The notes: generated from the sequence alone by a model not told the origin. Shown: positions 7,028-14,711, numbered from the stretch's first letter. The stretch: 18,678 nt of DNA from an uncultured Synergistaceae bacterium (GCA_937870605.1 CALMZW010000346.1:1-18678), one strand, 5' to 3'. Made by a program: numbers and translations.

Positions 7028-8404
7028 ATGGTCGCCTACCCGAGATTAATTATCGCCGATGAACGTCGCGCCGGAATCGTTGCGCCCTCCGTTATGCTTG
7101 TCGCCGCCCTGAAACATATGGGATGGCCCATTCGTCTGTTTCATGTCGGGGTGGACGAGTCCGACATGCGTCTTCTGAAACTGGTGACCGGCTGCGAGGT
7201 CACGTTGCTCGACCCCTCCCTTCACGTCTCGACGCGTCTTCTCAAGACGCTGTTCGAGACTGCCGCCTCTCCTGGCTGCATCAATATCCTGATCGCTCCG
7301 CTGGGTTCCCGTCAGGGCGACGATCCTCCGATCGTTTCGCCCGGCGCCGCGGAGATGGCCCGGACGCTGGAGTGCCCGATGGTCCCGATCCTTTTCGCGG
7401 ATTCCTCGGCGATCATAGCGGCCCGCGCGCTTGAGAACGTCCTGCAGCAGATTCAGGCCGCGGGCGCGAATCCGTGCGTCGGCGTGCTGTTCGCCTCCGT
7501 CCTGAATCCCAGGGAGTACCAGCTTCTGGAGACCGAAGCCGGCCGCAGGGCGCCGCTTCTGTGTCTGGGGTACCTGCCGCAGTTCCTCGAGCGGAAGGCG
7601 CCGTCGCTGCTGCAGATGTGCCTCCCCGGCGCTCCGGGATCGGTGCTACAGATCCGTATGGCCGTCGCGCAGCTTGCGGGAATGATGGACCAGGTCATGT
7701 GGGGGGCCTTCGAAGGCTTCGCGAAGCTCGCCGGCGAATGGACCGTCCAGCCCGATATCGGCGCGCGCAAGGCCGCGGGGACGGAAGTCGTCATTCTTTC
7801 GGACGACGCGCTGGGGTGCGAGGGCGACAACGCCCGGCTTCTCTTCGAATATTTCGGCTGCCGCGTGACGGAAGTTCCCGTGCGTTCCGGATCCTTCCCG
7901 GGCGGCTCGTCGCTCGTGTACATTCCGCACGGACCGGCTTTCCCGTGCGCGGACATGCTTCTGGGAAACGAGAATATCCGGCGCGGACTGACATCCATGA
8001 TCCGGGGCAGACGCCCCCTCTTCGTGAACGGAGGGGCCGCCGCGCTGTTCGGAGAGACGATCTCCGTGCTGGGAAAGGACCCGCTGCCCGGAATGGGGGC
8101 CGGCTCGTACGCCGGCTTCCTGAATGCGCCCGACGAGCGGATCGTCAAGATTGACGTTCTGTCGAAACGGGACGGGATCTTCCTCGAGAGCGGCGCGAAA
8201 GCGAAGGGGTACCTGCCGGACTATCTTCGCGTCGCAGCGCGGGGAACCATCGGCGGAGGGCAGTGGTCGCTCCGGAATCCCGCGAAGGATATCGATGTCG
8301 GAGAATCCGGCTGGGAAACGGGCTACACGGTGCTGAATCCGGCGTATCTCGAGTTGTGGAGCTGCCCGGACGCGGTTCTCAGGTGGCTGACGCTTCGAAA
8401 ATAA
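7028..8404 (+). CDS. CobB/CbiA-like protein lacking the P-loop and the glutaminase cysteine
   Basis: A 458-residue protein that follows the layout of cobyrinic acid a,c-diamide synthase. An N-terminal dethiobiotin-synthetase-like domain (RLIIADERRAGIVAPSVMLV, residues 6-25) stands where the family has its GTSSGxGKT P-loop, but no Gly-Lys-Thr remains. A middle block (VPILFADSS, 119-127; GVLFASVLNPREY, 152-164; LGYLPQ, 180-185) fits CobB well. The C-terminal class I GATase-like domain (about 253-445) has the pattern GCEGDNARLLFEYFG and LLGNENIRRGL, but the nucleophile motif AECGG is replaced by VNGGA (333-337), so the cysteine is gone. It is thus probably neither an ATPase nor an amidotransferase. 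AAAGGAG precedes the ATG by a few bases. The acyl ligase gene follows after 43 nt. The family assignment is by motif order, not a search. Confidence 0.75.
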   Translation: MVAYPRLIIADERRAGIVAPSVMLVAALKHMGWPIRLFHVGVDESDMRLLKLVTGCEVTLLDPSLHVSTRLLKTLFETAASPGCINILIAPLGSRQGDDPPIVSPGAAEMARTLECPMVPILFADSSAIIAARALENVLQQIQAAGANPCVGVLFASVLNPREYQLLETEAGRRAPLLCLGYLPQFLERKAPSLLQMCLPGAPGSVLQIRMAVAQLAGMMDQVMWGAFEGFAKLAGEWTVQPDIGARKAAGTEVVILSDDALGCEGDNARLLFEYFGCRVTEVPVRSGSFPGGSSLVYIPHGPAFPCADMLLGNENIRRGLTSMIRGRRPLFVNGGAAALFGETISVLGKDPLPGMGAGSYAGFLNAPDERIVKIDVLSKRDGIFLESGAKAKGYLPDYLRVAARGTIGGGQWSLRNPAKDIDVGESGWETGYTVLNPAYLELWSCPDAVLRWLTLRK

Positions 8405-8447
8405 CGGTTCGCACATCTTCGGGGAAGGAAAGGGAGGGGAAACGGAA

Positions 8448-9944
8448 ATGGCCGGCAGACTTGAAGACATCGTTGCAGCGCTGGCGACCGCGGATCCGGA
8501 GCGGGAATCTCTCTGGTGGAAGGGCTCCTGGATTCGCAGGCGCGAATTTATGGCCATCGCCGAAAAGGCGGCCGGATCGCTTGCGAAGGCGGGATTTCGC
8601 GAAGGGGACCGGCTGATAACGCTCCTGCCGAACTCTCCCGCCGTGATTGCGCTGTCCTGGGCGTGCTGGAAGCTGCGGGGCGCGATCGTCCCGCTGAATC
8701 TTCAGGCCGGAGCGCCGGCGGTCATCCGGAGCATCAGCCGCGTCGATCCCTTCGCCGTGGCCGTTCCGGACATGCCCGGCGTTCCCGTGTCGCAGTTCGA
8801 CGCATTGCCGGTTCCCGTCGTTCGCGTGTCGCCTGAAGGAGACGTTCCCTCATTTACCGGCAAACGGCCCGAGACTCCGGATGATCCGGCGGATCCCGAC
8901 ATCGCGGTCATATTCGCGACGTCCGGAACGACCGGATTGCCGAAAGCGGTTCCCCTGAGCCACGAAAACCTCCTCTCGAACGTCCGTGCGGCGGAGGAGC
9001 ATTTCCTTCCCTTCGATCGAAGCACCGAGGTGATTCTGAACGTTCTTCCGAACTTCCACGCGCTCGGCTATTCGACCAGCGGACTGCTCGCGTTGCTGAC
9101 CGGATCGAAGCAGGCGCTTGTCCCCAATTTCATGCCTGCGGAGAAAACCCTCGAGATTATGCGCGCCACCGGCGTGACCTTCCTTGTCGGCGTGCCCGCC
9201 ATGCTCGTCCTGCTCCTGTCCGCCGTCGACCGCGGGGCCGAGGCGCCGGGAACCCTGCGTTCCGTCATCAGCGGCGGCGACCGTTTCCCGACGAACCTCG
9301 ACGAACGGGCGCAGCGCATCTTCGGGATCGGAGTGACCGAAGGGTACGGACTCACGGAGTGCTCACCGGTCGTCGCCGTGAACCGAAGCGTCGAAGTGCG
9401 GAAGCTCGGGACTGTGGGAACGCCGCTCCCCGGGTTCGAATGCCGGATTTGCGACGCGTCCGGGACGAACCTTCCGGCCGGGAGCGAAGGCGTCCTGTGG
9501 CTTCGGGGGCCGTCGGTCACGAAAGGGTACTTCCGGGATCCCGAACTGACGGCGAAGAGGTTCGTGGACGGATGGTTCGAGACCGGGGACGTCGCCCGTC
9601 TCGACCGTGAAGGCTACGTGTCGATCATCGACCGGGCGACGGATGTCATCATCGTCGGCGGGTTCAACGTCTACCCGCAGGAGGTGGAGGATGTCCTCTG
9701 CTCCTGTCCGGGGGTGAAGGAAGCCGCCGTCGTGGGTGAGCCGCACAGCGTGAGCGGGCAGATCGTGAAGGCGTTCGTGGTCCCCTCGGGCCCGGACGTC
9801 ACGCAGAAGGATCTTCACGCGTACTGCAAGGAACAGCTCGCGCATTACAAGGTTCCCCGGAGCTTCGAGTTTGTCGACCGGCTTCCCCGGTCGGCCATGG
9901 GGAAGGTATTGCGCCGGACGCTGCGCGACCGGCAGGGGGACTGA
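8448..9944 (+). CDS. AMP-forming acyl-CoA synthetase / acyl ligase (ANL superfamily)
   Basis: A 498-residue cytoplasmic adenylating enzyme that activates a carboxylic acid as acyl-AMP, normally then passing it to CoA. The phosphate-binding loop is FATSGTTGLPKAVPLSHEN (156-174), the A5 motif is GYGLTE (299-304), the hinge region is GWFETGD (375-381) with DRATDVIIVGGFNVYPQEVE (395-414), and the C-terminal catalytic lysine is Lys485 in SAMGKVLRR. All key residues are present, so it should be active; the FadD-like profile suggests medium- or long-chain acids but the substrate is not readable. No acyltransferase or carrier domain is fused. The ATG follows AGGGGA by 8 nt. It forms a likely operon with the CobB-like gene and converges on the HAD gene with only 7 nt between stops. 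Confidence 0.93.
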   Translation: MAGRLEDIVAALATADPERESLWWKGSWIRRREFMAIAEKAAGSLAKAGFREGDRLITLLPNSPAVIALSWACWKLRGAIVPLNLQAGAPAVIRSISRVDPFAVAVPDMPGVPVSQFDALPVPVVRVSPEGDVPSFTGKRPETPDDPADPDIAVIFATSGTTGLPKAVPLSHENLLSNVRAAEEHFLPFDRSTEVILNVLPNFHALGYSTSGLLALLTGSKQALVPNFMPAEKTLEIMRATGVTFLVGVPAMLVLLLSAVDRGAEAPGTLRSVISGGDRFPTNLDERAQRIFGIGVTEGYGLTECSPVVAVNRSVEVRKLGTVGTPLPGFECRICDASGTNLPAGSEGVLWLRGPSVTKGYFRDPELTAKRFVDGWFETGDVARLDREGYVSIIDRATDVIIVGGFNVYPQEVEDVLCSCPGVKEAAVVGEPHSVSGQIVKAFVVPSGPDVTQKDLHAYCKEQLAHYKVPRSFEFVDRLPRSAMGKVLRRTLRDRQGD

Positions 9945-9951
9945 GGGTAGG

Positions 9952-10764
9952 TCAGGCGAAGAGCGCGGCGAGCCCCTCTTCGACGGTGTCGAAACGGAGC
10001 GCGGCGTCCGTGAGGATGTCTCCGATGGCGACGAACATTCCCCGTCCGTAGGCCGCGAGCGCGGCCCGGTCGCTTTCGGCGTCTCCGAAGTACAGCGGCG
10101 CAGCGCCGCCAAGAACGCGCCCAAGAAGACGGAACCCGTCCGGCGACGGTTTGAGAACGCCGGAATCCGCCGTGACGGCGCGTTCTTCCGGAAGATCCTC
10201 CCATTGGAGCGTGCGAAGCGCGAGAGCGAGTTCCGGCGCCGGTCTTCCGGTGTAGATTCCGGCAGGGAGCGGAAGCTCACTCCAGTGGGAAGACAGCATG
10301 GGACGTTCTGCTCTCCAGAAACCCGAAGCATCCGGACGATATTTCGGGGCGACGCCGCGAATACGCCGGAGTTCGGCGTCTCCGAAGTACAGCTCCTCGC
10401 ACAGGTCGCGTACGGCCTGCCGGTCGACCCGATCCCCGAAGCTGCGTCCCACCCATTCGATCACGTCCGTTCCGGCGAACCCGGAGAGCATGTCAGCCCA
10501 TCGATCCGGCGAGGGGAGTCTTCGGCCGGCGGCCGCGGCGCTCAGGAGGGCCCATGCGATGTCGTAATCGTCGTTGAAGGCCGGGTGATGCTTCGAGGCG
10601 TGGAAGTGCTCCATCGTGAAGCCGGTCCCCTCGGCGATTCCTCCGAGGAAACGCCCGAATCCCCACCGGATGGCCTCGCGGATGACGCAGGGGTACGAAC
10701 GGCTCGTATCCAGAAGCACTCCGTCGACGTCGAAAACGATCATATCCCAGCTCTTTCGGGGCAC
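9952..10764 (-). CDS. HAD-superfamily phosphatase (subfamily IA-like)
   Basis: A 270-residue haloacid-dehalogenase-fold hydrolase, most likely a small-molecule phosphatase. Motif I is FDVDGVLLDTS (11-21) with nucleophile Asp12 and acid/base Asp14; motif II is Thr172 in YTGRP; motif III is Lys205 in LKPSPDG; motif IV is FGDAESD (226-232) with Asp228 and Asp232. A helical cap lies between about 22 and 165. The opening resembles the TIGR01548-type HAD group, whose substrate is not established. The GTG at 10764-10762 is chosen because GGAGGG stands 6 nt upstream; an ATG seven codons later lacks a good ribosome site. A perfect TATAAT on the minus strand at 10807-10802 gives a 30-nt leader. It is divergent from the MocR-type gene, which may control it. 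Confidence 0.87.
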   Translation of the reverse strand: MPRKSWDMIVFDVDGVLLDTSRSYPCVIREAIRWGFGRFLGGIAEGTGFTMEHFHASKHHPAFNDDYDIAWALLSAAAAGRRLPSPDRWADMLSGFAGTDVIEWVGRSFGDRVDRQAVRDLCEELYFGDAELRRIRGVAPKYRPDASGFWRAERPMLSSHWSELPLPAGIYTGRPAPELALALRTLQWEDLPEERAVTADSGVLKPSPDGFRLLGRVLGGAAPLYFGDAESDRAALAAYGRGMFVAIGDILTDAALRFDTVEEGLAALFA

Positions 10765-10782
10765 GTCCGTCCCTCCATTCCC

Positions 10783-10811
10783 TTGTATTCCCTGCGTGTC
10801 GATTATACAGT
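10783..10811. promoter_or_regulatory. Overlapping divergent promoters of the HAD and MocR-type genes
   Basis: On the minus strand TATAAT (10807-10802) is a consensus -10 for the HAD gene, without a good -35. On the plus strand TTGTAT (10783-10788), a 17-nt gap and TACAGT (10806-10811) form a weaker promoter for the MocR-type gene. The two -10 elements overlap, so the two directions should compete. A GATCGATC palindrome lies at 10820-10827. Confidence 0.5.
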
Positions 10812-10855
10812 AATGACGGGATCGATCGCCCATCTGCACGAAAGAGGGGATTGGA

Positions 10856-12205
10856 ATGCTGGAAATACCGCTGGATCCTTCGTCCCGGGTTCCGCTGTAC
10901 CAACAGATTGCGGAACATATCGAGCGCATGGTCCGAAGCGGGGCGCTTCATCCGGGAACGAGGCTTCCGAGCAGCAGAGAATTGGCGTCAATGCTCGGAG
11001 TGAGCCGGATGACCGTTTCGCTTGCCTACGACACGCTCGAAGACCGCGGCGCGATCCTGGAACGCGGGCGCAGCGGAGCGTTTGTCCTCGGCGACGAACG
11101 ATCCGTCCCTCTCTCCGCGAGCGATGAAAGCGCCCTCTTCGATATGAATTCCGCAACGCCGTCCGCGGACCTGATCCCGGTCCGGGCGCTCGCGTCCCTT
11201 GCGCGAAAGACGATTCTTGAGTTCGGCGCGGACGCGATGCAGCTGACGCCTCCCCAGGGGACGGAGGAACTTCGTTTCCTTCTGGTCAAGCATGCGGTGT
11301 CGCGCGGCATTCCCGCAAAATGGAACAATATCCTGGTGACATCGGGAGGGCGCCAGGGGCTCTCGATCGCCGCGACGACGCTTGAGGCCGTTGGAGTTCG
11401 AAGAATGTGGATGGAAGAGTTGACGTATCCTGACGCCTGGACGATCGCGCACGGAGCCGGGATGAGCGTCCACGCGATCCCGTTGCGCGGCGACCGAATG
11501 GACGCCGCGCTGGCGTCGCTGGGAGCCGGCGATGCGGTGTATCTCGTTCCGAGTTTTCAGAACCCGACGGGACGAACGATTCCGATGGATGTCCGGAGCG
11601 GTATTCTCGACGCGAGCCGGAAACGGGGCTTTTTCATCATCGAAGACGACGCGTACGGGGAGCTTCGGTTCGGAGAGACGAGCGTTCCCGCGCTTGCGGC
11701 CATGGAGGGAGCGGAACGCGTGATGTATCTGGGGTCGTTCAGCCAGGTGCTGTTTCCGGGGCTGCGGATCGGATACTCTCTTGCGCCGGACTGCCTTGTC
11801 CCGCATGCGCTGACGGCTCTGGCGGCGCTTGCCGGTCCCGTGTCGACGCCCGTCCAGCTCATGACCGCGGCGTTTATCGCCTCGGGAGGTCTCGAACGGG
11901 CCCTCTCCGAGGTGCGCGAAACCATGCACGCCCGAATGGCGGCGCTTGCGGACGCGCTCTCCGCACACATTCCCGGAAGCGGTTTCGATATGCCGGGCGG
12001 AGGAATTTACGCATGGCTTCCGACGGGCGGGCTGTCGGGCGACGATGCGACGCGCTCGGCCCGGGAGGAAGGGGTATCGGTTTCTTCCGGGAGGATGTTT
12101 CACATCTCCGGAAAGGATCCGTTCGCGGTGCGGCTTTCGATCAGTTCGGTCGCGGCCCTGCGGATGAACGAGATCGTCCGCAGGCTGCATTCGGCGTGGA
12201 GCTGA
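10856..12205 (+). CDS. MocR-type GntR regulator with aminotransferase-like domain, PLP lysine replaced
   Basis: A 449-residue fusion of an N-terminal GntR winged helix (residues 8-78; PLYQQIAEHIERMVRSG, LPSSRELASMLGVSRMTV) to a class I aminotransferase-fold domain (about 95-449), the MocR/PdxR layout. The effector domain retains SGGRQGLS (163-170), FQNPTG (234-239), EDDAYGELRF (263-272) and Arg426. In the family motif SFSK-x-L-x-P-G-L-R the lysine that binds PLP is Gln297 (SFSQVLFPGLRIG; CAG at 11744-11746). It therefore cannot form the internal aldimine, although PLP or an amino-acid adduct could still bind without a covalent link. The ATG follows AGAGGGG by about 7 nt. MocR proteins usually control the divergent neighbour, here the HAD gene, and themselves. 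Confidence 0.9.
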   Translation: MLEIPLDPSSRVPLYQQIAEHIERMVRSGALHPGTRLPSSRELASMLGVSRMTVSLAYDTLEDRGAILERGRSGAFVLGDERSVPLSASDESALFDMNSATPSADLIPVRALASLARKTILEFGADAMQLTPPQGTEELRFLLVKHAVSRGIPAKWNNILVTSGGRQGLSIAATTLEAVGVRRMWMEELTYPDAWTIAHGAGMSVHAIPLRGDRMDAALASLGAGDAVYLVPSFQNPTGRTIPMDVRSGILDASRKRGFFIIEDDAYGELRFGETSVPALAAMEGAERVMYLGSFSQVLFPGLRIGYSLAPDCLVPHALTALAALAGPVSTPVQLMTAAFIASGGLERALSEVRETMHARMAALADALSAHIPGSGFDMPGGGIYAWLPTGGLSGDDATRSAREEGVSVSSGRMFHISGKDPFAVRLSISSVAALRMNEIVRRLHSAWS

Positions 12206-12217
12206 TCGCGCGACCGC

Positions 12218-12424
12218 TCAGCTCTTGTCCCCCTCCTCATCGATGGAACAGAGAAACCTGCGCCAGAGATACAGCGAGGCCGCGGCGCATGCAACGCCCC
12301 CCGCAAGACCGAGCGCAACCAGGTCCGGCCGCCCCCGACCGAACAGATACCCTCCGACGCCGGCCAGGGCGTATCCGAAAAACACGAGTGTCGCAATGGA
12401 AAGGATCAAAACCGTGAAGCGCAT
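12218..12424 (-). CDS. Small two-helix membrane protein, unknown function
   Basis: A 68-residue hydrophobic ORF, convergent with the MocR-type gene (12 nt between stops). Two membrane segments are predicted by eye at residues about 3-29 and 35-55, separated by GRGRPD; the C-terminus (IDEEGDKS) is charged, and RR at 55-56 suggests that end is cytoplasmic. The ATG at 12424-12422 is preceded by AAGGGTGGT, an acceptable ribosome site. I do not recognise a family. The hydrophobic pattern, clean boundaries and empty opposite strand support it as a gene rather than chance. Confidence 0.6.
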   Translation of the reverse strand: MRFTVLILSIATLVFFGYALAGVGGYLFGRGRPDLVALGLAGGVACAAASLYLWRRFLCSIDEEGDKS

Positions 12425-12574
12425 GAGACCACCCTTTCGAGAAAAGCATCGTGAAATGCTATCTTGCGTATCGGAACCAAGTATGTTACATTATGCCTAA
12501 AAAGACAATACTGACTCTTATACAATATTGCGTTGCTGTTCTCGCGTCGTGCACACAAAGGGGGAGGAACTCGC
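12425..12574. promoter_or_regulatory. AT-rich divergent control region of the small membrane protein and GntR/FCD genes
   Basis: This 150-nt stretch is markedly more AT-rich than its surroundings. It contains three small symmetric elements: AGCAT-N6-ATGCT (12445-12460), ATGT-T-ACAT (12483-12491) and CAATATTG (12523-12530), any of which could be a regulator site. TACAAT (12521-12526) and TTGCGT-N17-TACATT (12464-12492) are possible plus-strand promoter elements; neither is decisive. Confidence 0.35.
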
Positions 12575-13279
12575 ATGAAAGAACAAAAAATCTACACCAC
12601 ATCCTCGGACTATGCCTACCAGGAGCTTCGTCATCAGATCATCACGAAGCAGCTGAAGCCGGGGCAACGGCTTCCCGAGGTGAGCATAGCCGTCCGGATG
12701 GGGGTGAGCCGGACTCCCGTCAGGGAAGCGCTTCGGCGTCTCGGGACGGAGGGGCTGGTGAATATCATCCCGAACAGCGGAGCGCGGCTGGCGGCTCCGA
12801 CGCAGCGGGAGATCGAGGATACCTTCCTTGTCCGCGAGCAGCTTGAAGGCCTTGCCATCCGCCTCGCCGCGGAACGCATCGACGACCGGCATCTGCGGCG
12901 TCTCGAGGAAGCCATGATCGAAGAAGCCCGCGCGATCGACGACAAGGAACTCGAGGCGTATCTCGAGGTGAACGAGTCGTTTCACACGACGATAGCGGAT
13001 GCCAGCGGGAACAAGGTCCTCGCGAAGCTCGTGAAGGATATCATCGCCCGTACGAACGCCTATGTGGTCTTTTACGATCCCTTCTATCAGACCGAGACCG
13101 TTCCGACGGTGGACGTCCATCGGGAAATCCTCGTCGCCCTGCGGCACCATGATGTCGAAAAGTGCGTCAAGCTCATGAAGCGTCACCTGAAGGAAGCCGC
13201 TGCGGGAATCAACCAGAGCCAGTCGCAATCGGTCGTATCCACGCCCGAAAACGACGCCGGAGAGGCGCCGGAAGAGTAG
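12575..13279 (+). CDS. GntR-family transcription regulator, FCD (FadR/VanR-like) subgroup
   Basis: A 234-residue DNA-binding regulator. The winged helix spans residues about 8-75 (LKPGQRLPEVSIAVRMGVSR followed by TPVREALRRL, the standard GntR core). The all-helical FCD ligand domain spans about 80-210 and keeps the likely metal/acid-binding set Asn133, His137 (NESFH), His182 (DVHREI) and His204 (KRHL). The usual ligands of this group are small organic acids, so it may sense a carboxylate; which one is unknown. A polar tail (215-234) extends past the fold. The ATG at 12575 follows GGGGGAGG by 7 nt; an upstream in-frame start at 12533 has no ribosome site. Candidate operators lie in 12425-12574. 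It stands alone, ended by hairpins at 13290-13379. Confidence 0.92.
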   Translation: MKEQKIYTTSSDYAYQELRHQIITKQLKPGQRLPEVSIAVRMGVSRTPVREALRRLGTEGLVNIIPNSGARLAAPTQREIEDTFLVREQLEGLAIRLAAERIDDRHLRRLEEAMIEEARAIDDKELEAYLEVNESFHTTIADASGNKVLAKLVKDIIARTNAYVVFYDPFYQTETVPTVDVHREILVALRHHDVEKCVKLMKRHLKEAAAGINQSQSQSVVSTPENDAGEAPEE

Positions 13280-13289
13280 ACATTCCTCG

Positions 13290-13312
13290 GGGCGGGGACG
13301 CGCTCCCCGCCC
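13290..13312 (+). other. GC-rich hairpin after the GntR/FCD gene
   Basis: A perfect 9-bp stem, GGGCGGGGA (13290-13298) with TCCCCGCCC (13304-13312), closes a 5-nt loop 10 nt after the stop codon. No T-run follows, so alone it is not an intrinsic terminator; it may protect the mRNA 3' end or pause polymerase before the terminator at 13338-13379. Confidence 0.5.
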
Positions 13313-13337
13313 GTATCCCTCCGTTTCGCGCGACAGA

Positions 13338-13379
13338 GCGTCCGCACATGGCTTCTCCCTTTGTGCGACCGCTTTTTTT
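13338..13379 (+). terminator. Intrinsic terminator of the GntR/FCD gene
   Basis: GCG (13338-13340) and CGCACA (13343-13348) pair with TGTGCG (13362-13367) and CGC (13370-13372) around a 2x2 internal loop; seven Ts follow (13373-13379). The arm is shared with the proposed promoter at 13361-13389. Confidence 0.65.
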
Positions 13380-13389
13380 ATGCCATAAT
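13361..13389 (+). promoter_or_regulatory. Candidate promoter of the DegT-family gene
   Basis: TTGTGC (13361-13366), a 17-nt spacer and CATAAT (13384-13389). The -10 is good, the -35 weak. The start near 13396 would give a leader of about 70 nt. It overlaps the preceding terminator, a compact arrangement that recurs at 15422-15486. Confidence 0.35.
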
Positions 13390-13466
13390 TCCCCGGTTTG
13401 ACGTGAAGATACTCTCTGAACAAACACGACATTCCGTATGCGAATGCGCAACGAGGAGGAGTTCCC

Positions 13467-14606
13467 ATGACCGCACAGAAGATTCCGATGCTCGATCTGA
13501 AGAGAAACTACGCACGTATCCGTCAGGAAATCACGGATGCCGTCACGGAGGTGCTTGAAAGCCAGGCGTTCATCCTCGGGCCGGAAGTTTCGGCCTTCGA
13601 GGACGACTGTTCGGCGTATCTTGACGGAGCGCGGGCGATCGGATGCGCCTCCGGGACCGACGCGCTCGTGCTCGCTCTCATGGCGCTGGATGTCGGGCCC
13701 GGGGACGAGGTCATCACGACGCCCTACAGCTTTTTCGCCACGGTGAGCTGCATCACGCGGCTCGGCGCCGTTCCGGTCTTCGCGGACGTCGATCCCGTGA
13801 CGTACAACATCGACCTGCAGCAGGTCCTTTCCCGCCTGACTCCTAAAACGAAGGCGGTTCTTCCGGTTCACCTGTTCGGCCAGATGGCGCCGATGGAGGA
13901 GATCGCCGATGAACTCGAACGGCGCGGTGTGGCGATCGTCGAGGACGCCGCGCAGGCCTTCGGCTCCTGGCGGAAAATACGGGGCGACATCGTCCGGGCC
14001 GGAACGTTCGGCGCGGTCGGCTGCTACTCGTTTTTCCCGACGAAGAATCTCGGCGGCTACGGGGACGGCGGAATGCTGGCCACGAACGACGACCGGCTTG
14101 CGGATCGCCTGCGAAAACTTCGCGTGCATGGCGCGGGGACGACGTATTTCCACGATGAGGTCGGCCTCAACAGCCGTCTGGATTCCCTGCAGGCGGCGAT
14201 CCTGCGCGTCAGGCTGCGACATCTCGAAGAATGGAACGAAGAACGACGGGTTATCGCGGATCGTTACCGACTGCTTTTCGCCGAACGCGACCTTCTGGAT
14301 CTGGTGCATCCGCCCGTGGAACTCGACGGGAACTATCACATTTACCATCAATATGCGCCGAGGGTGCAGGACCGCGACGCGCTTGAGGCGTTCCTCGAAG
14401 CCGAGGGAATCGGATGCCGGGTGTACTACCCGCTCTCCCTGCATCGGCAGAAGTGTTTCGCGTTTCTCGGGTACGGGGCCGGGGATTGTCCCGTGTCCGA
14501 GCAGCTCAGCCGGGAAACGCTCGCATTGCCGATTTTCCCGGAACTGACTGCGGACGAGCAGATCCGGATCGCGGATGCGATCGCGCGTTTCTACAGGAAT
14601 AAGTAA
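13467..14606 (+). CDS. DegT/DnrJ/EryC1/StrS-family PLP aminotransferase
   Basis: A 379-residue fold-type I aminotransferase of the sugar-aminotransferase family, which converts nucleotide-linked keto-sugars to amino-sugars with glutamate or glutamine as donor. PLP lysine Lys193 lies in SFFPTKNLGGYGDGG (188-202); Asp160 and Gln163 in VEDAAQAFG hold the cofactor; GTDAL (63-67) and TPYSFFAT (85-92) are typical phosphate-binding and substrate loops. Residues 227-233 plus NSRLDS form the usual second-subunit loop. All catalytic residues are present. The ATG follows AGGAGG by 7-8 nt. No glycosyltransferase, nucleotidyltransferase or dehydratase gene is adjacent, so its sugar and pathway cannot be deduced here. 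Confidence 0.93.
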   Translation: MTAQKIPMLDLKRNYARIRQEITDAVTEVLESQAFILGPEVSAFEDDCSAYLDGARAIGCASGTDALVLALMALDVGPGDEVITTPYSFFATVSCITRLGAVPVFADVDPVTYNIDLQQVLSRLTPKTKAVLPVHLFGQMAPMEEIADELERRGVAIVEDAAQAFGSWRKIRGDIVRAGTFGAVGCYSFFPTKNLGGYGDGGMLATNDDRLADRLRKLRVHGAGTTYFHDEVGLNSRLDSLQAAILRVRLRHLEEWNEERRVIADRYRLLFAERDLLDLVHPPVELDGNYHIYHQYAPRVQDRDALEAFLEAEGIGCRVYYPLSLHRQKCFAFLGYGAGDCPVSEQLSRETLALPIFPELTADEQIRIADAIARFYRNK

Positions 14607-14617
14607 TTTGACCAATA

Positions 14618-14646
14618 TTGCTCTTGCCCGATATCGGATGTAAAAT
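14618..14646 (+). promoter_or_regulatory. Promoter of the YugP-like gene with embedded palindromes
   Basis: TTGCTC (14618-14623), 17 nt, TAAAAT (14641-14646); start near 14653, leader about 60 nt. The spacer contains the perfect palindrome CCGATATCGG (14628-14637), and ACCCG-T-CGGGT (14650-14660) spans the start site. Both are placed where a repressor would block transcription. Confidence 0.55.
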
Positions 14647-14711
14647 GATACCCGTCGGGTCGGAGAATATGCGGCTCGACCAATCGGAAAACGACAACGG
14701 GAGGGATCGGG

